64,000 nt of DNA from Cytophagales bacterium (GCA_033344775.1 JAWPMT010000001.1:496001-560000); one strand, 5' to 3'; shown: positions 38,767-48,157, counted from the stretch's first letter. Program-made: numbers and translations. Notes: generated from the sequence alone by a model not told the origin.

Positions 38767-40224
38767 TCATGTAACAATCGTCGCCTCCGCCTCAATTTCC
38801 ACTCGATAGCCCTCACCTACGAGCCTGGCTTCTACCAGCGTATTGGCTGGCTGAATGTCTCTGAACCGCTCTCCATGTGCAAGAGAAACCGGTTCCCAAT
38901 CGTTCACATCATTGAGGAAGATACGGGTACGATCCACATCTTCCAGCGTTCCTCCCAGGGACAAGATTGCTCCTTCGATCTTATCGATGATGAAATGGGT
39001 TTGTGCTTTCAAGTCATTTCCACCGATCATTCGATCACCATGAGTGGCCGTAGTTCCAGAAACTTTGATGGTGTTCCCTTTTCGAATGGCCCGTGAAAAA
39101 CCCGCCACATCTTCCCAATAGGTACCACTTAAGGCCAATTGACTACCATTGCTTTTCGTCACGGTAGGATAAGGATCCGGAAACCCGTTCACATGATGAC
39201 TCAAATCTCCAGATGCCGTCAGGAATGGAGGCTTCCGGTATTCATCTCCACAATCTCCTGGCACCGGCTGCAGTGTATCCAACACACCTTGAATAGCTTG
39301 CTTATCTTCTTGATCGAGGCTCAGCTCCATGAGTTGCTGATTTTCAGAAATATGCTCACTCTTTCCTAAACGAGCTCCTAAGATCACTCCGGCCACATGT
39401 GGTTGCTCCATAATAAACTTAGAAGCCACATTGGCAACTGAAACTCCATATCTCCTGGCCACACCATCCAACTTCGCCATCAGCAACTGGAAATCTTCCC
39501 AGCTTCCCACCTGATCAATAAAACGCTTGTATTTCATTTGAGACCAGGTAAAACTGTCATCCACATTGGGTTCCGGTTTATTCAACCAGCGATCACTCAA
39601 GAACCCTCCTGCCAATGTCCCGAAAGCCAATAACTTAACGCCATATGATTCACAAACTGCTTTCATTTCTCCGTTGGCTCTTTGATCGAGTAAAGAATAA
39701 CATACCTGATTACTCACGAGATCAATCCCACTGGCCACTGCCATCCGCAAATGAGCTGCATCAAAATTGGTCACGCCCAGGTGCTTGATCAGTCCTTGTT
39801 TCTTTAGCTCCTGTAATTCGAACAAGGTATCGAGCCAACTGGGATCGGGATACAACCAGGCATGATATTGCAACAGGTCTAATTGTTCTGATTGCAGCCT
39901 GGATAACGCCTTATCAACAGCTTTCCGGATAGTTTCCTTACTTACCTTGCCTGGTTCAGGCACCCATTTGGTAAACAACTTTACAGCTTTAGGATCAGTC
40001 AGGCTTTTCCGAAAAGCACCGGAGATGACTTCAGCAGAGCCATAATGATCTGCCATATCAAACGTATCGAAACCCGCTTCGTGATAGGCATGCATGTATT
40101 TAGCAGTTGCTCCGGGATTGAGCGTATTGCCATCTCTTTCCAGGTCGGCTATCTGCCAAAGGCCTGTCAGTACCCGTGAAATTTTCAAGTCCGGTGCTAA
40201 ATCGGTATGGGTGGTTGGGGTCAT
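38767..40224 (-). CDS. Aldo/keto reductase fused to a RidA-family domain
   Basis: The 485-residue protein joins two enzymes. Residues about 10-320 are an aldo/keto reductase with the tetrad Asp56, Tyr61 (DTFDMADHYG), Lys86 (LFTKW) and His121 (LLQYHAW); it would reduce a carbonyl with NAD(P)H. Residues about 350-485 are a RidA/YjgF-type domain: VSGTTATHGD, FIIDKIEGAILSLGGTLEDVDRTRIFLND and LVEARLVGEGYRVEIEAEA, with Arg467 at the position of the substrate-binding arginine. RidA proteins hydrolyse reactive imines. A joined imine hydrolase and ketone reductase suggests sequential processing of an amine-derived intermediate. The start overlaps the stop of the APC permease gene (ATGA), so a transported amine or amino acid is a plausible substrate. 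Confidence 0.88.
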   Translation of the reverse strand: MTPTTHTDLAPDLKISRVLTGLWQIADLERDGNTLNPGATAKYMHAYHEAGFDTFDMADHYGSAEVISGAFRKSLTDPKAVKLFTKWVPEPGKVSKETIRKAVDKALSRLQSEQLDLLQYHAWLYPDPSWLDTLFELQELKKQGLIKHLGVTNFDAAHLRMAVASGIDLVSNQVCYSLLDQRANGEMKAVCESYGVKLLAFGTLAGGFLSDRWLNKPEPNVDDSFTWSQMKYKRFIDQVGSWEDFQLLMAKLDGVARRYGVSVANVASKFIMEQPHVAGVILGARLGKSEHISENQQLMELSLDQEDKQAIQGVLDTLQPVPGDCGDEYRKPPFLTASGDLSHHVNGFPDPYPTVTKSNGSQLALSGTYWEDVAGFSRAIRKGNTIKVSGTTATHGDRMIGGNDLKAQTHFIIDKIEGAILSLGGTLEDVDRTRIFLNDVNDWEPVSLAHGERFRDIQPANTLVEARLVGEGYRVEIEAEATIVT

Positions 40225-41729
40225 TCAGAAGGTAAATTTTTAAACAGGGTTTTGAGGTCTTTTCCGGCTTTCCTTAAGGCTTGTGTCTTTATGGAATAAA
40301 TGATGGAACCGATCGACATGACGATCATCCAAACGGGAGTAGAACGAAAATACCAGGCGGTCACTTCAGCATTTAGGTCTTTTACCGTGTGCACCACCAG
40401 GAACAAGACCAGCAACACCACTCCTGATAAACCTATCAAGGTTCTTAATCCCAGGGAAGGAATCAACTTGATCTTTTCCGATAACGATGGGTTCACTTTA
40501 TGGATGGTGATCAGTGTCAGGCACATCAACAAGAAATTGACCATCATGGAAGTAATCATGATATCGATCCCCAGAAAGAAATCACCTGCAAAATGACTAC
40601 CAAATACCCCGATGGAAGCCATGATTCCACTAAGAAAGAGCGCACGATGAGGCGTCTTGTGCTTCTTATGAACAGCTGCAATTCCTGAAGGGAAAATACC
40701 ATCATCGGACCAGGCAAAAACCAATCGGGAAACAGAGAGTAACATGGCTGGAAGATCGTTGATCAATGCAATGGCAGCACCCACCAATATGGCTACGGAA
40801 AGCCCTGCTGGCAATAAAGGAGCTATCAATCCAGGTGCACTTATATCTTTGATGAGTGCTTGTTCCTGCACGTACGACCATGGGACAGTGCGATAAACGC
40901 CAATGGTGTATAAAAAGTAGAATAGCCCTACCACACCTATGGCAAGTAAAATAGCGATTGGTAATGTTGTTGTTGGGCTTTTGGCCTCACCTCCTGCTTG
41001 AGCGATGGCATCAAAGCCGATGAAGCTTGAAAATAAGATAGCTGCAGCAGACAGAAATAGCTTTAAATCGAAAGGTGCTGGTCCGTGTTTTGTTAGCGAT
41101 TCCTCTACAACCGATAAATAAGTTGACTGGTCAAAGCTGAAGCCTGTAACAATGACAATACCTCCTAACAAAAACATGATGAACATCAAAGGAACCACCG
41201 TTCGTTCATAGAACTTTCCCCCAAGAATGTTAATGTAAACGAACAACCAGATCAAGAACAGAGCAATTCCAATGCGAATCCAGGCGACTTCTAAAAGTGC
41301 TGCACCCTCATGCCATTCCAGGGCAACAAATACATCCCTCATAAACGGCACAATGATATAAGCAATCACACCAATGACGATGCTCAGTCCAAACCATTGT
41401 GAAAAACTGGCAATGAACCCCAAGTATGGGTTTAATCCACGACTCGCATATATGTAACTCCCGCCCGCCCGTGGCATCGCTGATGATAAGCTGCTGTAGG
41501 CTAGTGCGGCTAATAAGGCCGGAATCATGGCGAAAATGAAGGCAAAGATCACGTAGGGTCCGATTCCTGGCACACTACGGTGAATCATGAATGGTACCAC
41601 ATTGATCGATGCTCCTAACATGGAACAAATGCCTGTTGCAGTTAAGGAGAGTATTCCGATCCGGCGTACAAGACTATTTTTGGTTTTAGTCAACGATGAA
41701 GGCTTGATTCGTTTGGAAAGATATACCAA
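40221..41729 (-). CDS. APC-family amino acid/amine permease
   Basis: The 502-residue protein has about 12 membrane helices and the APC signature near the N-terminus (GILSLTATGICSMLGASINVVPFM, then IPALLAALAYSSLSSAMPRAGGSYIYASRGLNPYLGFIASF). FIGFDAIAQAGGEAKSPTTTLPIAI in the middle is also typical. It would import amino acids or related amines by proton or cation coupling. The start is uncertain: an in-frame stop lies 15 codons upstream and there is no ATG, so TTG at 41729 is the best choice. The stop overlaps the ATG of the aldo/keto reductase-RidA gene by four bases, indicating coupled translation. It follows nosY after 88 bases on the same strand. Confidence 0.88.
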   Translation of the reverse strand: MVYLSKRIKPSSLTKTKNSLVRRIGILSLTATGICSMLGASINVVPFMIHRSVPGIGPYVIFAFIFAMIPALLAALAYSSLSSAMPRAGGSYIYASRGLNPYLGFIASFSQWFGLSIVIGVIAYIIVPFMRDVFVALEWHEGAALLEVAWIRIGIALFLIWLFVYINILGGKFYERTVVPLMFIMFLLGGIVIVTGFSFDQSTYLSVVEESLTKHGPAPFDLKLFLSAAAILFSSFIGFDAIAQAGGEAKSPTTTLPIAILLAIGVVGLFYFLYTIGVYRTVPWSYVQEQALIKDISAPGLIAPLLPAGLSVAILVGAAIALINDLPAMLLSVSRLVFAWSDDGIFPSGIAAVHKKHKTPHRALFLSGIMASIGVFGSHFAGDFFLGIDIMITSMMVNFLLMCLTLITIHKVNPSLSEKIKLIPSLGLRTLIGLSGVVLLVLFLVVHTVKDLNAEVTAWYFRSTPVWMIVMSIGSIIYSIKTQALRKAGKDLKTLFKNLPSE

Positions 41730-41817
41730 AATGATACAAGCACAATATTCCCCAATCAGGAATTCATTTCAGCCGAAAAAGAATTGAGTAGACCTTCAAA
41801 ATAGAATATACGTACGA

Positions 41818-42600
41818 TTAAAAATCTCTTTTCCTGACTTTATAAAGAATGCCTGCGATAGGCAGCAACGTCCAAATGAAATTCACCAATAGCGCACAGA
41901 AAATTCCCAATCCAGTTCCGAAAAACCTTTGAAAAATAGCTCCGGTGTACCCCATAAGCGCTGATATCTCTAATTTCAATAAAACTAAAATCCTTGAAAG
42001 GTCAATTGGATTAGTCATAGAGGCAATAAGAGCAAAAGATTCAATGGGATAATCGTTAAAATAAACCAGTAGCATCAGTAGTAGCGCATCGAAGATTAAT
42101 GCAAAAAATAGCCAGATCAAGATGGCATAGCCAAACCCCTTGATCTTGTTGTGGTTGGACAGACCGATCCAAATGGCAAATCCACTAAAAATGAAGGTCA
42201 GAAAAGTCCCGGAAGTTACGAGCATGATAAAATCCATGATAATGCTTGAACCGAAAAGCCCATAAAAGACGAAAGGAATGCTTAGACCGATGATCAGACT
42301 TGCGGACAGGGATAACGTAACACCAAGGTACTGTCCCAGGAAAATCTTCGACCTTTTAATTGGTTGAGAAAGCAACAAGGCAGTAAACTCCTGGGCATTG
42401 TAGTAATACATGATTCCAAAGAGGGTGCCAATCAAAGGTGTTAAAATGATGATGACATTCATCAAGGTAATGATGGCATTGGACAGGTCGCTGTTTAGGA
42501 ATAATAAAACACTGGATAGGATCAGATAGAACCCCAAATAGACGAAACTCCATCGACTTCTTAACAAGTCTAAAACCGTATATTTTAATAGCTTGATCAT
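41818..42600 (-). CDS. nosY: NosY-like ABC permease of the copper/sulfur assembly transporter
   Basis: The 260-residue protein has six predicted membrane helices (for example FVYLGFYLILSSVLLFL, IIILTPLIGTLFGIMYYY, FVNFIWTLLPIAGILY-type endings). The segment YYNAQEFTALLLSQPIKRSKIFLGQYLG is characteristic of NosY/ABC-2 permeases. With NosF and NosD it forms the transporter that supplies sulfur for building the CuZ site of N2O reductase. Its ATG overlaps the nosF stop by four bases. Last gene of the nos operon. Confidence 0.88.
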   Translation of the reverse strand: MIKLLKYTVLDLLRSRWSFVYLGFYLILSSVLLFLNSDLSNAIITLMNVIIILTPLIGTLFGIMYYYNAQEFTALLLSQPIKRSKIFLGQYLGVTLSLSASLIIGLSIPFVFYGLFGSSIIMDFIMLVTSGTFLTFIFSGFAIWIGLSNHNKIKGFGYAILIWLFFALIFDALLLMLLVYFNDYPIESFALIASMTNPIDLSRILVLLKLEISALMGYTGAIFQRFFGTGLGIFCALLVNFIWTLLPIAGILYKVRKRDF

Positions 42601-43295
42601 GACATAAGCATGGAAGCAATCGCTCGTTCCAACGATTGTTCACCTGTTTCTTCTTGAATCATATCTAAGGTTCCGCGGAACCGAACCCGACCCTCTAACA
42701 GGAAGATAATCTCCGCTTTCATTTCCTCAACTAAAGGCATGATGTGGGTAGTCATTAATATCACTTTGTTGCGCCTACGCTCCTGTTCGATAAGTTCCTT
42801 GAGCTTGATCAGGGCCACCGGATCTAAGCCTACAGTCGGTTCATCCAAAATACAGATCGGAGCATCATACATGAAAGCAAGCACAATGTTTACTTTTTGT
42901 CGGGTACCCCCTGATAAGTCTCCAAGCTTATGCTTTAAATATGTCTCCAATCCGAAGTAATTGATCAACTCATCTTTCCGCACCGCCTCCGGCCTAAGGT
43001 CTTCAACCATGGTCAAAAGTTCTGCTACCCTTAGGTTCTCTGGAAATTGAGTAGTCTGAGGTAAATAGATCAAATGCTGTCTGTACTTGTGTTCCTTACA
43101 GATAGACCGATGATCAATTTCAATCTTACCTCCTGTTGGAATGACTTGTCCTAAAATAGATTTTAGCAAGGTAGATTTACCAGAGCCATTAGGTCCGAGA
43201 ATGGCGTAGATACCTCCTTTATTGATGGTGAAAGAAACATCCTCAAGCACCTGTAGCTTACCAAAAGTCTTATGTAAAGCGTTGATAGATATCAT
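42597..43295 (-). CDS. nosF: NosF-like ABC ATPase
   Basis: The 232-residue ATPase has a complete set of motifs: Walker A GPNGSGKST at about 34-42, Q-loop LPQTTQF, signature LSGGTRQKV, Walker B ICILDEPTVGLDP and the switch His in MTTHIM. The length and the position between nosD and nosY identify it as NosF. It energises maturation of NosZ rather than transport of a nutrient. It overlaps both neighbours by four bases (ATGA), so stoichiometric translation is likely. Confidence 0.92.
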   Translation of the reverse strand: MISINALHKTFGKLQVLEDVSFTINKGGIYAILGPNGSGKSTLLKSILGQVIPTGGKIEIDHRSICKEHKYRQHLIYLPQTTQFPENLRVAELLTMVEDLRPEAVRKDELINYFGLETYLKHKLGDLSGGTRQKVNIVLAFMYDAPICILDEPTVGLDPVALIKLKELIEQERRRNKVILMTTHIMPLVEEMKAEIIFLLEGRVRFRGTLDMIQEETGEQSLERAIASMLMS

Positions 43296-44521
43296 GGAAA
43301 AGGATTCATAGCGGGTGTTTCATCCATCAGGTTGTCTGGGGTAAACACAGGAGTTATACGTTCGGAGAAGTTGATCAAATCCACAAACAAACTTCTCATC
43401 ATAACGATCGTTTCTGGAGTACGATTTACGATATAAGAAAACAATTTCACCGGGCGATGCGGTACATCTCCTACTCCATCACGATCTAAATCATAGCCTC
43501 CGTACTCACTCCAAAAATTACCATTGACCGTATTGTCATTTACCCTCGAGTTATAAGACACATCGAAGGAATTACTGATGAAATTATTGGCTGTAATCTC
43601 ATTCTCATAGCACCCTCCTGAAACTCGAATTGCCCAACCATTCAGTTTGAAGGTATTACCAGCATATTTCAATCGAGTAGTCCCGTCAATGAAAACAGCT
43701 GTCGTATTTTGATAAAACAGATTGTCCTTAACTTCTGCATCATATATCTCCTTAAGCAATAAACCGTAAGAACTTGTCCCCCAATTTTCCAGGAACTCGT
43801 TGTTTCGCATTTCAATGAATTTAGAGAACATCACCGCAACTCCAGCTCCGTTATTTTTAAAGTGATTATTGTGGTAGCGATCATGGTTAGAGAACATAAA
43901 GTGTAAACCGTACCGAATATTCCCAACTGCTTTATTTTTATCAATGAGGCTATCATCCACAAATTCCAGGTAAATTCCATCTCGCATGCCCTGAATTTCA
44001 TTCGCGTGAATGTTAAGATTGCTACAGTGCCATGCGTGTATTCCATTGCCTGCATCATCTTCTTGCTTCGATGTTCCAAAGACCTTCACATGCTGGACCC
44101 TACCATTACTTGATTTTTCAATCAGGATACCAAAAAAGGGATCGACGATTTCTATCTGGTCAATGTGGAAGTTTGAACTGTGACTGATGTAGATCGCGGC
44201 ATAATCCCGGGTGTAACTTTTCCCCGCATTGATGAGCTTTAACCCCTTTAGACGAACATCATTGCACAAAATTCGAAGGATGTACCCCTCATTGTTACCA
44301 TCTAATACAACGCCGGCCTCCCCTATAATGGTTAAGGGCTTTTTAAGTTCCAGATTGACACTTTTATAGGTTCCTGCCTTGATCTGAATGGTATCGGAGG
44401 CTTCCGCCAGTTCTACGGCCTTTTCCAAAGATGAAATACGGCTTGAATGGCTCAAATGGATGGTACCTGCCATTGCCTTCAGGGAAAAAAATATCAGAAT
44501 TAGGTTGCAATAACGTTTCAC
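43292..44521 (-). CDS. nosD: NosD periplasmic maturation protein
   Basis: The 409-residue precursor starts at GTG (44521), which overlaps the nosL-fusion stop as GTGA, and has a signal peptide ending KAMAG. The mature protein is a right-handed parallel beta-helix of CASH/PbH1 repeats (ISHSSNFHIDQIEIVDPFFG, GIHAWHCSNLNIHANEIQGM, DGIYLEFVDDSLIDKNKAVG, YGLLLKEIYDAEVKDNLFYQN). It carries the NosD-specific GLHFMFSNHDRYHNNHF and NFWSEYGGYDLDRDGVGDVPHRP. NosD delivers sulfur or copper components to the CuZ centre together with NosFY. Confidence 0.92.
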   Translation of the reverse strand: MKRYCNLILIFFSLKAMAGTIHLSHSSRISSLEKAVELAEASDTIQIKAGTYKSVNLELKKPLTIIGEAGVVLDGNNEGYILRILCNDVRLKGLKLINAGKSYTRDYAAIYISHSSNFHIDQIEIVDPFFGILIEKSSNGRVQHVKVFGTSKQEDDAGNGIHAWHCSNLNIHANEIQGMRDGIYLEFVDDSLIDKNKAVGNIRYGLHFMFSNHDRYHNNHFKNNGAGVAVMFSKFIEMRNNEFLENWGTSSYGLLLKEIYDAEVKDNLFYQNTTAVFIDGTTRLKYAGNTFKLNGWAIRVSGGCYENEITANNFISNSFDVSYNSRVNDNTVNGNFWSEYGGYDLDRDGVGDVPHRPVKLFSYIVNRTPETIVMMRSLFVDLINFSERITPVFTPDNLMDETPAMNPFP

Positions 44522-45555
44522 TGTGTGACCAAATGTGAATTGTGATTCAATTCAAATTCCTCTTGTAGATGCGTCCAATCCAAGACACGTCCGGATTTTT
44601 CACTCTGCATTTTATCTCTGTACGGCAAACTTTGAAAGGCTGTAATGTTCATCCCCATGGGACTAGGAATCCCTTTACTGATCAAATAACCAGCACTTTT
44701 CGCATCGGTCATCTGACCAGGATTGCCATAATCAGACACCCATAGGTTTCTGACCCGACGACCTTCCCATGATTTGAGGTCATTCATCATGCATTCTACT
44801 GCATCGTACTTATAGTTTTTCCCCGTATCAGTGACTAGTTGTGCCGCATGGGAACGATCGACAATCGTCATTTTACAGAATGCACATGCATCTTGCCCGT
44901 AGTGAATGGGCTGTTTGTCTGAGCTACAAGACAGTAGCATGAAAAGCATTAACGAAACAGTCAAGGGTTTCAATAGTTCCTCTTTTTGGGACTTGAAGAA
45001 GGCCAACAGTGACAACAGCATACCTCCGAACATCAAATAGGCTCCAAATCGAGGCATGGAAATCGCTTTGAAATTCAGGATGTCCTTTGCGCCAATCAAG
45101 GGCGGTTGATAGGCCATTGGTTGTCCGTCTTTATCTGTAAACTTGATGGCTGCATTTTCCTTTAGGTTGTGACCATAGTCGTATTCCCATAAATAAAAAT
45201 CATAGAAAGCCAATACTCCCAGAATCACCATCAAACCCAGCCAGACCAGGTACAATTTCCGATTACCTATCAAACCAAATACCATCCCCAACACCATCAT
45301 GGACCCAGCAACAATCGGAAAAAACCGAAATTCCGGAATGGATTCAGGAATGTCCTTCATTCCGACATAATGATTCATGATGTTAATGTTCTGAATATCA
45401 TTGGGATTCATATCTTCAAAACGGTTGATATGAATATCCATCCCAATTGGATCCGGATACTGTGGCGCTTCCAGGGTAATGTTCCATAGAGGCCATATGA
45501 ATAGACCAGCCAGAAGCGATGCTCCGATCAACATCATCCACTTGGATGTTTTCAT
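44518..45555 (-). CDS. nosL: NosL copper chaperone fused to an N-terminal membrane domain
   Basis: This 345-residue protein is about twice the size of a free NosL. Residues 1-190 carry several membrane helices (about 6-26, 80-97, 100-120 and 168-186) with two extracytoplasmic loops. A further hydrophobic stretch at 198-209 ends in LLSC, an internal lipobox with Cys210. From about 215 the NosL domain follows: ACAFCKMTIVD with Cys224, Cys227 and Met229, YKYDAVECMMNDL, WVSDYGNPGQMTDAKSAGYLISKG and SPMGMNITAF. Free NosL is a lipoprotein that hands Cu(I) to NosZ. Fusion keeps the old lipoprotein signal as an internal helix, unless it is still cleaved. It lies 60 bases after nosZ, separated by a stem-loop. 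Confidence 0.88.
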   Translation of the reverse strand: MKTSKWMMLIGASLLAGLFIWPLWNITLEAPQYPDPIGMDIHINRFEDMNPNDIQNINIMNHYVGMKDIPESIPEFRFFPIVAGSMMVLGMVFGLIGNRKLYLVWLGLMVILGVLAFYDFYLWEYDYGHNLKENAAIKFTDKDGQPMAYQPPLIGAKDILNFKAISMPRFGAYLMFGGMLLSLLAFFKSQKEELLKPLTVSLMLFMLLSCSSDKQPIHYGQDACAFCKMTIVDRSHAAQLVTDTGKNYKYDAVECMMNDLKSWEGRRVRNLWVSDYGNPGQMTDAKSAGYLISKGIPSPMGMNITAFQSLPYRDKMQSEKSGRVLDWTHLQEEFELNHNSHLVTQ

Positions 45556-45576
45556 AATTGATGTTTTTTTGAGTTA

Positions 45577-45600
45577 AGCCGCCCCCTGTTGGAGGCGGCT
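45577..45600 (-). promoter_or_regulatory. GC-rich stem-loop between nosZ and nosL
   Basis: AGCCGCC (45577-45583) and GGCGGCT (45594-45600) form seven perfect G/C-rich pairs around a ten-base loop, in an otherwise AT-rich gap. In the message it follows the nosZ stop by about 15 bases and is not followed by a U-run, so it is more likely a barrier protecting the nosZ message from 3' decay than a full terminator. Confidence 0.5.
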
Positions 45601-45615
45601 ATTAATTGATCTTGC

Positions 45616-47577
45616 TCATTCTCCATCGAGACTCCAGCTCAACGGAACATCCGAATCACGTGCCGAAACCCTCACATACCCCTGCATCTCTTGATGTAAT
45701 GCGGAGCAGAAATCTGTACAATAGAACGGCCAAACTCCTTCCTTCTTAGGTTCCCAGATGAACGTTTCGGTTTGGCCTGGCATGATCAATAATTCAGCGG
45801 TGTTTGCCCCTATCATGCTGATACCATGAGGGACGTCATAGTCTTGTTCGAGATTGGTGACATGAAAAAACACCTTATCACCTACTTTGATCCCTTCAAT
45901 ATTATCAGGAGCAAAATGACTTCTAATGGTGGTCATATAGATGTGTACTTCTTGACCATCGCGTTCCACTCGGGCTTCACGTTCACTTCTTGCAACATAA
46001 GGATGGTTATTTTCCTCCAGCTCATAAAACTTTGTCTGATTAGGCTTGATCAAGTTAGCCGGAGCACCTGCGGCATAATGTGGTTCACCGATGGTGGGAA
46101 AATCCAGGATCAACTCCATTTTATCCCCTGAAATGTCATAGAGTTGAGCGGAATGGGCCAGTTCCGGCCCTGTCGGGAGATAGCGATCTTTAGTGATCTT
46201 GTTCATGGCGACCAGATACTTCCCAAATGGCTCTTGAGAGTTTCCCCCCGGAATCATGAGGTGTCCTACCGAATAGTAAGTGGCTTGTCGATCCAATACT
46301 TCCCACGTGCCAACCTTCCACTTGACCACTTCGGAACTGATGAAGAAGGTAGTATAGGCATTGCCTCGGCTATCAAATTCCGTATGTAGCGGCCCTAATC
46401 CAGCTTGCTGCACCACTCCTGCGACAACATCATCGTAATTGATAATGGGAATACCATATGCATCCCCGTCAAAGCGCTGGTTTTGTATCGCATCTAACAT
46501 CTTGGTGAAGGAATGGGCAGTTAGCGACGCTGACAATTTTCCACTTCCAATGATGTATTCACCAGTCGGGTCAACGTCGCAACCATGAGGTGATTTCGGT
46601 GTAGGAAGAAAATAGACCAAGCCAGGATACTTTGACGGATCGAGTACCTTAACTTCCTTCTTCATAGTAGAGGTGGCCATATGGGTCGACTCGTCATAGA
46701 CATTGTGAGCATAACTGCTCTCCATTACGTCATAATCACCATTCGCGATGAGTTCTTCCGCTTTTTTCCAGTTGATGGCTGCGATAAAATCTTTGTCGTT
46801 TTGTGAAGCATTGACTTCTAACAGGGTACTTGCTTCTTCCGTATTGTAGGTGGAGAAGAACATCCAGCCATGCGATTTCTTTCTGCCTGGATGTGCCAAA
46901 TCGAAATTGAAACCAGGCATCATTACTTGAAAGGCCAAATCCATTCTGCCTGATTCTTGATCCACCTTCAAGAAAGACAATGCACCTTTGAAGTTGCCCT
47001 TATACTCATCGATCGGGATATCCCTTTGTGGAACCGGTACGGCAAAGCGGGTACCTGCTACTACATACTCGGTATTTTCAGTAACAAAGGACGAACTGTG
47101 ATTTCCTGCACTATTGGGAATCTCCATGATTTCTTCCGTCTCAAAAGTGGAAAGACTCACCCTCGCGATCCGGGGCGTGTTATTGCCATTGATGAAACAC
47201 CACCTTCCATCTACTTTTCCATTGGTTTGTGAAAGGTCCGGGTGATGAGCATCATCCCAGGGAACAGGACCAAAAGAAGTTTCAAGCAAGGGTTTTGTTT
47301 CCTCATTGAAACCATATCCCTTTTCTGCATCTACGGAAAATACTGGAACTACTCTGAACAATCGGCCGGAGGGAAGGCCATAAACCGAGAGCTGACCGCT
47401 GTATCCGCCTGATATAAAAGCATAAAATTCATCATGCTCTCCGGGGGGAACAAAAGACCGTTCTGCCATACTCGTCCCCAACGCACCAGAAGAACTTCCT
47501 CCATTGCCGCAGGAGGTGGCCAAAGCCAAAATGCTTATCAAGATGATAAACGTCGATATATATCTATTGATTTTCAT
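45616..47577 (-). CDS. nosZ: Nitrous oxide reductase, clade II
   Basis: The 653-residue enzyme reduces N2O to N2 in the periplasm. The N-terminal half is the seven-bladed propeller with CuZ-type histidines (AHHPDLSQTNGKVDGRW, SPHGCDVDPTGEYIIGSGKLS, GPLHTEFD). The C-terminus is the cupredoxin CuA domain with His584 (PHGI), Cys620 and Cys624 (FYCTDFCS), His628 and Met631 (LHQEM). The signal sequence (MKINRYISTFIILISILALATSC) has no twin arginine, the hallmark of Sec-exported clade II enzymes, and ends in a lipobox-like ATSC at Cys23, so the enzyme may be lipid-anchored. It lies 13 bases after the fasciclin gene. Confidence 0.95.
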   Translation of the reverse strand: MKINRYISTFIILISILALATSCGNGGSSSGALGTSMAERSFVPPGEHDEFYAFISGGYSGQLSVYGLPSGRLFRVVPVFSVDAEKGYGFNEETKPLLETSFGPVPWDDAHHPDLSQTNGKVDGRWCFINGNNTPRIARVSLSTFETEEIMEIPNSAGNHSSSFVTENTEYVVAGTRFAVPVPQRDIPIDEYKGNFKGALSFLKVDQESGRMDLAFQVMMPGFNFDLAHPGRKKSHGWMFFSTYNTEEASTLLEVNASQNDKDFIAAINWKKAEELIANGDYDVMESSYAHNVYDESTHMATSTMKKEVKVLDPSKYPGLVYFLPTPKSPHGCDVDPTGEYIIGSGKLSASLTAHSFTKMLDAIQNQRFDGDAYGIPIINYDDVVAGVVQQAGLGPLHTEFDSRGNAYTTFFISSEVVKWKVGTWEVLDRQATYYSVGHLMIPGGNSQEPFGKYLVAMNKITKDRYLPTGPELAHSAQLYDISGDKMELILDFPTIGEPHYAAGAPANLIKPNQTKFYELEENNHPYVARSEREARVERDGQEVHIYMTTIRSHFAPDNIEGIKVGDKVFFHVTNLEQDYDVPHGISMIGANTAELLIMPGQTETFIWEPKKEGVWPFYCTDFCSALHQEMQGYVRVSARDSDVPLSWSLDGE

Positions 47578-47590
47578 AATTAAGACAGAT

Positions 47591-48157
47591 TTATTGAGGT
47601 AAAATGACTTGATCCACTACGTTGATCACGCCGTTTGACGTTTGGATGGTAGCGAGCACCTTGGCCCCGCCTACTGTTATTTCATCTCCTGACACGACCA
47701 CTTCCAAATAATCTCCAGTGGCCATGTATAACTTTCTACCACGTGCTGCTTCTTTGATCAAACTCTCCTGATCGTAAGACCCGGGAGCAGCATGCCGGGT
47801 AATGATCGAGGCCAAAGTGCTCTTGTTTTCTGGTTTTAACAGATCATCCAATGTTCCCGCAGGAAGCGCATCAAAAGCATCATTCGTAGGAGCGAAAACT
47901 GTTAATGGACCGGCGTTCACTAAAACATGTTCAATCTCCGCCGCTTTGACACCTGCGACCAGTGTCGTGTGCGCCTCCGACGACATGGCTACCTGTAGGA
48001 TATTAGCATCGGATTCATCATCGGCAACAGAAGCCTGACCTCTGGGATGTGAAATCGGTGATTGCGCAGCTTCCGACGATTGCTCAGTTGAAGAACCACA
48101 AGACCATACGATCAGTATGCTTGTTATCATTAGCATAAACAGATTTAAGGGTTTCAT
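47591..48157 (-). CDS. Fasciclin-domain lipoprotein of the nos operon
   Basis: The start is taken at the ATG at 48157 (MKPLNLFMLMITSILIVWSCGSS), which gives a lipoprotein signal with Cys20; the frame is open 16 codons further upstream. The 188-residue protein carries one FAS1 domain at about 55-188: TTLVAGVKAAEIEHVL, GPLTVFAPTNDAFDALP, LASIITRHAAPGSYD and VINVVDQVILPQ, which match the H1 and H2 motifs of the family. FAS1 domains mediate adhesion or protein contacts. Its place between the cytochrome gene and nosZ (13-base gap) suggests a partner that holds the electron donor and NosZ together; that is inference. Confidence 0.88.
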   Translation of the reverse strand: MKPLNLFMLMITSILIVWSCGSSTEQSSEAAQSPISHPRGQASVADDESDANILQVAMSSEAHTTLVAGVKAAEIEHVLVNAGPLTVFAPTNDAFDALPAGTLDDLLKPENKSTLASIITRHAAPGSYDQESLIKEAARGRKLYMATGDYLEVVVSGDEITVGGAKVLATIQTSNGVINVVDQVILPQ

